From Candidatus Competibacteraceae bacterium (GTDB lineage: Bacteria > Pseudomonadota > Gammaproteobacteria > Competibacterales > Competibacteraceae): DNA of 64,000 bases. Made by a program: the position numbers and the translations under genes. The notes beneath the pieces were generated by a model. That model saw only the letters and a list, made by a program, of their open reading frames with translations, ran no database searches and had not been told where the DNA came from. The stretch is from contig RXIV01000010.1 of assembly GCA_003989085.1 (NCBI GenBank), positions 1-64,000 of the forward strand, given 5' to 3'. Shown piece by piece: positions 56,501 through 64,000 of the stretch (positions are counted from its first letter, which is position 1; the number at the start of each line of letters is the position of its first letter).

Positions 56501-58450
56501 TTATTCCGTTCCATGCGGCGACGGTTCCGGCGGTGCAGCCACGGGCGCAGCAGTCGAATCGGGTGCGGTTTCTTCGTATCGGTTCAGTAGCCAGGCGTCC
56601 ATGACTTTGCGGGCCAGTGGCGCAGCGGTCGAACTGCCACCGCCGCCATGTTCGGCGATCACTGCGACCGCGATGCGTGGCTCTTCGACTGGAGCAAAGG
56701 CGATGAACAGGGCATGATCCAGCAAATTTTTTGAGAGTTGCTTGGCGTTGTATTTCTCGCCCTGACCGAGGGTGAACACTTGGGCGGTGCCGGTTTTGCC
56801 CGCGATCCGGTATTTCGCGCCAATCCCGATTCGGTGGGCAGTGCCGCCTTCAACCACATGGATCATGCCGTTGATCACCGGCTCCCAGTCGCGGGAATTC
56901 TTGACGACCACCGGCGGGGCGGACCGGGGCGGCTCCAGCGTTTTGAGCCGGGTGCCAGGGTCTTCGGTGGCGTACAACACCCGGGGCAGAAACCGCAGCC
57001 CGCGTTGCGAGAGCGTCGCCACAGCATGCGCCAGTTGCAGCGGAGTCGCCAGAAAATAGCCTTGGCCGATCCCGGCGCTGAGGGTGTCGCCGGCAAACCA
57101 GTTTTGCTTGTAGGACTTGCGCTTCCAGGTCTGCGAGGGCAGGACCCCGCCTTTTTCGCCGGGCAGATCGATGCCGGTGGGCTGGCCCATGCTGAATTGC
57201 TGCAAAAAGTCATGGACGCGGTCGATACCGATATTCAGCGCCAGATCGTAGAAATACACATCACAGGACTGAGCAATCGCCCGATCCATGTCGACGCTGC
57301 CGTGCCCCCCGTGCTTCCAGTCGCGGAATTTGTGGCTGACGCCGGGTAAGCGATAGAAACCGGGACAAAACACCCTGCTGTAACGGTTGACCACACCATA
57401 ATCGAGTCCGGCCAGCGCCATCAACGGCTTGATGGTCGAACCCGGCGGGTACATGCCGCGCAGGGCGCGATTCAGCAATGGCTTGTCTTTCGAGGTATTC
57501 AGTGCGCGGTAGGAAACGGTATCAATGCCGTTGACGAAGGGATTAGGGTCGTACACGGGCTGGCTGGCCAGGGCCAGCACCTCGCCATTGCGCGGATCGA
57601 GGGCGACGATTGCACCGTTGTAACCTTCCAGCGCCTTTTCCGCCACCGCCTGCAAGCGAATATCGATACTCAGATAGATATTCTGGCCGGGAGTTGGCGG
57701 AGTGCGGCTCAGCACTCGCAACGGTCGCCCTTCGGCGTTGGTTTCAACCTGCTGCCAACCGGTACGCCCGTGCAGCACTTCTTCGTAGGAGCGCTCCACA
57801 CCGATCTTGCCAATATGGGTGCTGCCGCTGTACTGACCCGGATCGATCCGCCGCAACTCGTTTTCATCAATCCGCCCGACATAACCAATAGCATGCACAG
57901 CGCGGCTTCCCAGTGGATAGCGGCGGGTGAGGTCGGCCTTGATATCCACGCCGGGCAGTCGATACAGGTCAATGGACAGTTTAGCGATTTCCTCGTCGGT
58001 CAATTGAAAGCGCAGCGGCACGCCATCATATGGGGCGCTGCGCCGGGACAACCGGCGAAACCGCTCAATGTCGGCGTCGGTCAGGGCGATGCGATCGCGC
58101 AGCTCCGCCAAGGTTTCGTCTAGATCCTTGACCTGCTCGCGGGTGATTTCCAAATGGTAGGAAGCCAGATTATCGGCCAGCAACACCCCGTTACGGTCGA
58201 AGATGAAGCCCCGGGTCGGAGGCAACGGTTGCAGGCGAATCCGGTTGCTGTCAGCCAGTGTGGTGAAGCGGTCATGATTGAAGACTTGTAGATAAACCAG
58301 CCGTCCCGCCACCGCCAGCAGCGCTAGAAACACCGCCAATAGCACCACCAGCGCACGGTGGAAGAACAATTCGCTTTCAGCAGCGTTGTCCTTGCCAACC
58401 CGGGTTTTCAGTTCATCCACCGGCGCTTTGGCGCGACGCCACAGATTCAC
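56501..58450 (-). CDS. mrdA: Peptidoglycan D,D-transpeptidase MrdA (PBP2)
   Basis: 649 residues from GTG 58450, which has AGGTAGAG upstream and begins just after the mreD stop. Class B PBP of the elongasome. One transmembrane helix (about 32-52), PTRGFIFDRNGVLLADN, then the transpeptidase motifs STIK (338-341), SCD (395-397) and KTG (552-554). It is joined to rodA. The C-terminus has a Pro/Ala-rich tail of about 25 residues. Confidence 0.96.
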   Translation of the reverse strand: MNLWRRAKAPVDELKTRVGKDNAAESELFFHRALVVLLAVFLALLAVAGRLVYLQVFNHDRFTTLADSNRIRLQPLPPTRGFIFDRNGVLLADNLASYHLEITREQVKDLDETLAELRDRIALTDADIERFRRLSRRSAPYDGVPLRFQLTDEEIAKLSIDLYRLPGVDIKADLTRRYPLGSRAVHAIGYVGRIDENELRRIDPGQYSGSTHIGKIGVERSYEEVLHGRTGWQQVETNAEGRPLRVLSRTPPTPGQNIYLSIDIRLQAVAEKALEGYNGAIVALDPRNGEVLALASQPVYDPNPFVNGIDTVSYRALNTSKDKPLLNRALRGMYPPGSTIKPLMALAGLDYGVVNRYSRVFCPGFYRLPGVSHKFRDWKHGGHGSVDMDRAIAQSCDVYFYDLALNIGIDRVHDFLQQFSMGQPTGIDLPGEKGGVLPSQTWKRKSYKQNWFAGDTLSAGIGQGYFLATPLQLAHAVATLSQRGLRFLPRVLYATEDPGTRLKTLEPPRSAPPVVVKNSRDWEPVINGMIHVVEGGTAHRIGIGAKYRIAGKTGTAQVFTLGQGEKYNAKQLSKNLLDHALFIAFAPVEEPRIAVAVIAEHGGGGSSTAAPLARKVMDAWLLNRYEETAPDSTAAPVAAPPEPSPHGTE

Positions 58451-58452
58451 GT

Positions 58453-58941
58453 TTACTCTACCTGGAAATGTCGGCGCAGGTCGCGCAGGACTATAAACAA
58501 CAACGGCCAAACCACCATGCCGCCCACCGCCGGAGCCAGATACCAGCCGTCACTGGGCGGGTAACCGATCACCCCACTGATCCAGAACACCAGCACCTGC
58601 TCAATCAACAGCAGTACTAACACCGTCAACGCCTGTCGCCACGGCGGAAACACCCGAATCCGCCGGTACGCTTGCAGGGTCAGGTAAGCCACCACCGACA
58701 AGGCCAGCGCGTACTGACCAAGCAATGCGCCGCGCGCCACATCCAGCAACAGACCAACCAGCCAGCCCATGCCGATCCCAATCCGGTAGGGCAGCGCCAT
58801 ACACCAGTAGATCAGGGTCATCGCCACCCAGTCCGGGCGAAAATGATCCAGTGGACCCGGCAACGGAATCCCAGCCAGCAGGAACGCCGCCAGCAAGCTC
58901 AGCGCGATGATCCAGCCACCCTGGGCGCGGTCGGCGATCAT
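58453..58941 (-). CDS. mreD: Rod shape-determining protein MreD
   Basis: 162 residues with five or six transmembrane helices. MreD is an inner-membrane partner of MreC and RodA. The sequence has PLPGPLDHFRPDWVAMTLIY, GMGWLVGLLLDVARGALLGQ and AYLTLQAYRRIRVFPPW, typical of gammaproteobacterial MreD. ATGA overlap with mreC; mrdA follows after two bases. Confidence 0.95.
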   Translation of the reverse strand: MIADRAQGGWIIALSLLAAFLLAGIPLPGPLDHFRPDWVAMTLIYWCMALPYRIGIGMGWLVGLLLDVARGALLGQYALALSVVAYLTLQAYRRIRVFPPWRQALTVLVLLLIEQVLVFWISGVIGYPPSDGWYLAPAVGGMVVWPLLFIVLRDLRRHFQVE

Positions 58942-59822
58942 GGCGTGACCGGCGCTGGCGCGAGAACGGTTCCATCCACTCCATTTTCCAAGAGCATCAC
59001 TTCCCGAATCCGATCCAGTTGCGCCAGTGGTTTGGCGATGATCCGGGCGAAGGGGCTACCAGGATCAAACTCGACCTTGGTAATCGTCCCAACCGGATAA
59101 CCTCGAGGAAAACGCCCACCCAACCCGGAAGTCACCAACAGGTCGCCAACTTTGACATCCTCGCTGTTGGGGATGTGCGGCAAGTCCAGCTCCTGAAAAT
59201 TACCGGTGCCACGCGCCAAGGTGCGAATCCCGGTGCGGTTAATCTGGACCGGCAGGGCATGATTGGGATCGGTGATCAGAATAGCAGTCGAAGTCAGCAG
59301 ATCCGCCCGCATAATCTGGCCGATGATTCCATGCTGGTCGATCACCGGCTGGCCAACTTCAATGCCGTGCCGGCGACCTCGATTAAGCAAAATGTGGTGT
59401 CGGTACGGGTCAAAGTCAACTGCCAGCAATTCGGCCACCAGCATCCGTTCCGGGGTATTGACCGCCGATTCCAGCAGCGAACGCAACCGGCGGTTTTCCG
59501 CTTCCAGCGTCGTTAGTTTTTGCAACTGGGCGTTGAGGAAAATCTGCTTCTCACGCAACCGAGCGTTTTCTTCCAGTAGCGTGTCGCGATTGACTAGGTT
59601 TTCACTAAACCAGGTCCGGGCGGCGGCCGGAGCCTGCATCAACGCCTGGAGCGGATAGACCGCGGTAGACAGCAGATCGCGCAGGCCATCCAGCGAGTGA
59701 TAACGATGATCCACCACCATCATCCCAATCGCCAGCGCTGCCCACAGCCCCAGCCGCAGGGTTGCCATCGGGTTGAGCATGAATAAGTAGCGGAATCGCT
59801 TGCTGGGTTTAAGCTCAGCCAC
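58938..59822 (-). CDS. mreC: Rod shape-determining protein MreC
   Basis: 294 residues. N-terminal transmembrane helix (about 22-40), a periplasmic coiled coil (about 70-115: RDTLLEENARLREKQIFLNA) and the beta domain with LNRGRRHGIEVGQPVIDQHG, LPHIPNSEDVKVGDLLVTSG and PRGYPVGTITKVEFDPG. MreC organises the elongasome and activates PBP2. The start is GTG 59822, three bases after mreB; a downstream ATG at 59780 is possible. Confidence 0.95.
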   Translation of the reverse strand: MAELKPSKRFRYLFMLNPMATLRLGLWAALAIGMMVVDHRYHSLDGLRDLLSTAVYPLQALMQAPAAARTWFSENLVNRDTLLEENARLREKQIFLNAQLQKLTTLEAENRRLRSLLESAVNTPERMLVAELLAVDFDPYRHHILLNRGRRHGIEVGQPVIDQHGIIGQIMRADLLTSTAILITDPNHALPVQINRTGIRTLARGTGNFQELDLPHIPNSEDVKVGDLLVTSGLGGRFPRGYPVGTITKVEFDPGSPFARIIAKPLAQLDRIREVMLLENGVDGTVLAPAPVTP

Positions 59823-59825
59823 CGT

Positions 59826-60911
<1,086 letters not shown>

Positions 60912-60927
60912 CTAACAAGCAGGGGGG

Positions 60928-60955
60928 TTGGGAGCAAGCCGGCTAAAAATATGCT
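60928..60955 (+). promoter_or_regulatory. Possible promoter of gatCAB
   Basis: TTGGGA at 60928-60933, 16 bases, then TATGCT at 60950-60955, with transcription expected near 60962, about 36 bases ahead of gatC. The -35 is moderate, so this is tentative. Confidence 0.4.
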
Positions 60956-60997
60956 AGCTTAGACACTTGATTCCGTTGCTTAAGGAGAACTTGTCCG

Positions 60998-61285
60998 ATG
61001 TCTTTGGGAGTTGCCGAAGTCGCCAAAATCGCCCATCTGGCGCGATTGGCTATTCGCGCCGAGGCTGCGCCGGCTTATGCCCGCAATCTGTCGGCTATTC
61101 TGGAGCTGGTGGAGCAGATGAACGCCGTGGACACCACCGGCGTCGCGCCAATGGCCCACCCGCTGGATATGGCGCAACGGCTGCGGCCTGATGTGGTCGC
61201 CGAATCCAGCCAGCGTGACCGCTTTCAGGCCATTGCTCCCCACGTCGAGGCCGGTTTGTATCTGGTCCCGAAAGTCATCGATTGA
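60998..61285 (+). CDS. gatC: Asp/Glu-tRNA amidotransferase subunit C
   Basis: 95 residues with AAGGAGAAC upstream. GatC wraps GatA and GatB and stabilises the complex. [40 protein letters not shown] and [20 protein letters not shown] are typical. First of the gatCAB operon; its stop overlaps a possible TTG start of gatA. Confidence 0.96.
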   Translation: MSLGVAEVAKIAHLARLAIRAEAAPAYARNLSAILELVEQMNAVDTTGVAPMAHPLDMAQRLRPDVVAESSQRDRFQAIAPHVEAGLYLVPKVID

Positions 61286-61305
61286 ACTCGCCCGCTCCTG
61301 CCGCC

Positions 61306-62760
61306 ATGTACGAAAAAACCATTGCCCAACTTAGCGCTGGTCTGGCTTCCGGTCAGTTCAGCAGTGAAGAACTCACCCGCGTTTTTCTGGAACGGATTGA
61401 ACGCAGCAATCCACAGTTGAATGCTTTTATTACTGTGACCGCCGAATCAGCGTTGGCCCAGGCTCAGGCCGCGGATCAGCGGCGGCAACGAGGCGAGGCG
61501 GGGCCGCTGACCGGTATTCCTATTGCGCATAAGGATATTTTCTGCACGAATGGCGTCCGCACTTCTTGCGGTTCGCAGATGCTTGACCGGTTTATTGCCC
61601 CCTATGATGCGACCGTGGTGGAGCGGCTCAATACTGCCGGCGCTGTCATGCTGGGTAAAACCAACATGGATGAATTTGCTATGGGGTCCTCCAACGAAAC
61701 CAGTTATTACGGTCCGGTGCGGAATCCCTGGGATTTGAATGCGGTGCCGGGCGGATCCTCCGGTGGTTCAGCGGCAGCCATTGCCGCCCGGTTAACCCCC
61801 GGTGCAACCGGCACTGACACAGGTGGATCGATTCGCCAGCCAGCGGCTTTATGTGGCATTACCGGGATTAAACCGACTTATGGCCGGGTATCGCGCTGGG
61901 GGATGATTGCTTACGCTTCCAGTCTCGATCAGGGTGGACCAATGGCGCGCACGGCTGAAGATTGCGCGTTATTATTGACGGCCATAGCGGGATTTGATCC
62001 ACGTGACTCTACCTGCGTGGACCAGCCGGTTCCTGATTACGCTGCGGCCTTGAATCGGCCATTGGCCGGATTAAAAATCGGATTGCCGAAAGAATATTTC
62101 GGGACTGGGCTGGATAATACCGTAGCGGCGGTGATTGAAACGGCAGTGACCGAATACCGTAAACTCGGCGCAGAGACTGTAGAGATCAGTTTGCCCAATA
62201 GCCAATTGGCGATTCCGGCTTACTATGTGGTAGCGCCGGCGGAATGCTCATCGAATCTGGCCCGTTTTGACGGGGTACGTTACGGCCATCGTTGTGATAA
62301 TCCCAAAGACCTTCTGGATTTATATACCCGTTCCCGCGCCGAAGGTTTTGGCGCAGAAGTCCAACGGCGGATTCTGGTAGGTACTTTTGCGCTGTCAGCT
62401 GGTTATTACGATGCCTATTACCTTAAAGCGCAACAAATCCGCCGACTGATTAGCGATGATTTCCGCCGGGCATTTGATCAGGTTGATGTGATTGCTGGGC
62501 CGACTTCACCCACCGTTGCATTTAATCTCGGCGAAAAGGTGGACGATCCTATCACGATGTATTTATCTGATATTTACACTATTGCGGTCAATCTGGCAGG
62601 TTTACCGAGTCTGTCTTTGCCCGCCGGATTTGTCGGGCAGCGCCCTGTTGGTTTGCAATTGATTGGCAATTACTTTGCTGAAGAACGATTGCTGAGTGTC
62701 GCGCATCGCTACCAGCAAGTCACCGATTGGCACAACCGCGTCCCCGCTGCCTTTGCTTAA
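61306..62760 (+). CDS. gatA: Asp/Glu-tRNA amidotransferase subunit A
   Basis: 484 residues from ATG 61306, which gives the usual start [20 protein letters not shown]; a TTG at 61282 overlapping the gatC stop would add eight. GatA hydrolyses glutamine to supply ammonia. The amidase triad K76 (AHKD), S151 (PGGSSGGS) and S175 (DTGGSIRQP) is present. The complex amidates Glu-tRNA-Gln and Asp-tRNA-Asn. gatB follows after 64 bases. Confidence 0.96.
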   Translation: MYEKTIAQLSAGLASGQFSSEELTRVFLERIERSNPQLNAFITVTAESALAQAQAADQRRQRGEAGPLTGIPIAHKDIFCTNGVRTSCGSQMLDRFIAPYDATVVERLNTAGAVMLGKTNMDEFAMGSSNETSYYGPVRNPWDLNAVPGGSSGGSAAAIAARLTPGATGTDTGGSIRQPAALCGITGIKPTYGRVSRWGMIAYASSLDQGGPMARTAEDCALLLTAIAGFDPRDSTCVDQPVPDYAAALNRPLAGLKIGLPKEYFGTGLDNTVAAVIETAVTEYRKLGAETVEISLPNSQLAIPAYYVVAPAECSSNLARFDGVRYGHRCDNPKDLLDLYTRSRAEGFGAEVQRRILVGTFALSAGYYDAYYLKAQQIRRLISDDFRRAFDQVDVIAGPTSPTVAFNLGEKVDDPITMYLSDIYTIAVNLAGLPSLSLPAGFVGQRPVGLQLIGNYFAEERLLSVAHRYQQVTDWHNRVPAAFA

Positions 62761-62824
62761 TATCCCACCTCCTCTCGGGGTGAAGTAGGATGCTTTCAAC
62801 TCAAAATCAGCAGGATCAGAAATA

Positions 62825-64000
62825 ATGGAATGGGAAACTGTGATCGGGCTGGAAATCCACGCCCAATTAGCTACAAAGAGTAAAATCTTTTCCGCTGCTG
62901 CTACGGCTTATGGCGCGGAACCCAATACCCAGGCGTGCGCGATTGATCTGGGAATGCCCGGCGTATTGCCAGTATTGAATCAGGAAGCAGTGCGAATGGC
63001 CGCCATGCTCGGATTGGCAATTGGCGCTAATATCGCCCGGCGTTCAATCTTCGCCCGCAAAAATTACTTTTATCCTGATTTGCCGAAAGGCTACCAGATT
63101 AGCCAGTATGAATTACCCGTGGTTGAGAAAGGCGAATTGCTCATTGATCTGGACGATGGTTCGAGCAGGATCATTGGCGTTACCCGCGCCCATCTTGAAG
63201 AGGATGCCGGTAAATCATTGCATGAGGATTTTCACGGCCAGTCCGGGATTGACCTGAATCGTGCAGGTACGCCCTTGCTGGAAATCGTCTCGGAGCCGGA
63301 TTTGCGTTCGGCAAAAGAGGCGGTCGCGTATATGAAGAAATTGCATCAGATGGTGGTTTATCTCGGCATTTGCGATGGCAATATGCAGGAAGGTTCATTC
63401 CGTTGCGACGCCAATGTATCGGTGCGACCCAAGGGTCAAAGTCAGTTCGGCACCCGCGCTGAAATCAAGAATCTTAATTCATTTCGCTTTGTCGAACGAG
63501 CGATTGAATTTGAAATCGAGCGACAGATCGATCTGATTGAATCTGGCGGAAAAGTCGTGCAGGAAACCCGGCTATATGATCCCGATAAGGGTGAAACCCG
63601 GCCCATGCGCAGCAAGGAAGAAGCCAATGATTATCGCTATTTCCCCGACCCGGATTTACTGCCACTGGCATTAGATGAGGCGTTTATCGAAACGGTCCGG
63701 GCCAGTTTGCCGGAATTGCCGGATGTCAAAAAACAGCGATTCATAACGCAATATGGCTTATCGGCTTACGATGCTGAAGTATTAACGGCTGGCCGGCCGC
63801 TCAGTGACTATTACGAAGCCGTAGTCGCCCTGCTGGGTGGTGAGCCAAAATTGTGCGCCAACTGGGTCATGGGCGATTTCTCAGCCTTTCTGAATAGGGA
63901 TAGCAAAGAGATTGCTGCTAGTCCGGTAAATCCGGAACAATTGGCAGCTTTGCTACGGCGGATTCAGGATCGAACCATCTCCGGCAAAATCGCCAAGGAT
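62825..64000 (+). CDS. gatB: Asp/Glu-tRNA amidotransferase subunit B, 3' end outside the window
   Basis: 392 codons are present, open to the right edge; the family is about 480. GatB binds the misacylated tRNA and activates it with ATP. The sequence begins [20 protein letters not shown] and includes [55 protein letters not shown] and [16 protein letters not shown], all GatB signatures; the last residues belong to the GatB/YqeY tail domain. AGGA precedes the ATG. Confidence 0.97.
   Translation, partial: MEWETVIGLEIHAQLATKSKIFSAAATAYGAEPNTQACAIDLGMPGVLPVLNQEAVRMAAMLGLAIGANIARRSIFARKNYFYPDLPKGYQISQYELPVVEKGELLIDLDDGSSRIIGVTRAHLEEDAGKSLHEDFHGQSGIDLNRAGTPLLEIVSEPDLRSAKEAVAYMKKLHQMVVYLGICDGNMQEGSFRCDANVSVRPKGQSQFGTRAEIKNLNSFRFVERAIEFEIERQIDLIESGGKVVQETRLYDPDKGETRPMRSKEEANDYRYFPDPDLLPLALDEAFIETVRASLPELPDVKKQRFITQYGLSAYDAEVLTAGRPLSDYYEAVVALLGGEPKLCANWVMGDFSAFLNRDSKEIAASPVNPEQLAALLRRIQDRTISGKIAKD

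Overview
The window is an ordinary, densely packed core region of a high-GC gammaproteobacterial chromosome. The gene content and protein sequences point to a Gram-negative rod making meso-diaminopimelate peptidoglycan and lipid A: a full dcw cluster, mreBCD-mrdAB, lpxC, mpl, mltB and rlpA. GatCAB implies that Gln-tRNA and/or Asn-tRNA is made by transamidation. I cannot name a genus from sequence alone; the FNR-like regulator, SUF operon and membrane-anchored cytochrome c fit a facultative or environmental lineage. I saw no tRNA, rRNA, insertion sequence, prophage or CRISPR array.

Layout. (1) 1-3265, minus strand: the str operon rpsL-rpsG-fusA-tuf behind a near-consensus promoter. It is preceded not by rpoC but by (2) 3321-6574, a pair of overlapping membrane-type GTPase genes and a hotdog thioesterase. 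(3) 6795-13032: a small cytochrome c, an FNR-family regulator, two MFS transporters, a shortened DarP, Mpl and a small membrane protein. (4) 13336-31567, plus strand: the division and cell-wall cluster mraZ-rsmH-ftsL-ftsI-murE-murF-mraY-murD-ftsW-murG-murC-ddl-ftsQ-ftsA-ftsZ-lpxC. It opens with a sigma70-type promoter plus three MraZ boxes and closes with a strong intrinsic terminator; murB is not in it. (5) 31608-35512, minus: tilS, accA and a DegP-type protease. (6) 35680-42187: a PilU-like ATPase, recG (minus) and uvrA. (7) 42264-48491, minus: the SUF iron-sulfur operon (Rrf2 regulator-sufB-C-D-S-U-T) with a visible promoter and palindromic operator. (8) 48575-60875, minus: an FtsX-type permease, ybeD, dacA, and the elongasome set mreB-mreC-mreD-mrdA-rodA-mltB-rlpA. 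(9) 60998-64000, plus: gatC-gatA-gatB, the last cut by the window edge.

How the genes work together. The dcw and mre/mrd blocks supply peptidoglycan precursors (MurC-F, Ddl, MraY, MurG), septal synthesis (FtsW/FtsI with FtsQ/L/A/Z), lateral-wall synthesis (RodA/PBP2 with MreBCD), and trimming and recycling (DacA, MltB, RlpA, Mpl). lpxC behind ftsZ couples lipid A commitment to the same stretch. The SUF operon builds iron-sulfur clusters under an Rrf2 repressor, and the nearby FNR-family protein carries a probable cluster of its own.

No clearly new multi-gene system is visible. The items most worth a second look are an 11-G tract inside uvrA, a dispersed intergenic repeat that appears to supply the tilS start codon, a recurrent habit of short perfect tandem duplications in intergenic DNA, a membrane cytochrome c with no methionine available as axial ligand, a RlpA whose usual C-terminal domain is replaced by repeats, a DarP lacking its C-terminal half, and the tandem GTPase pair upstream of rpsL.
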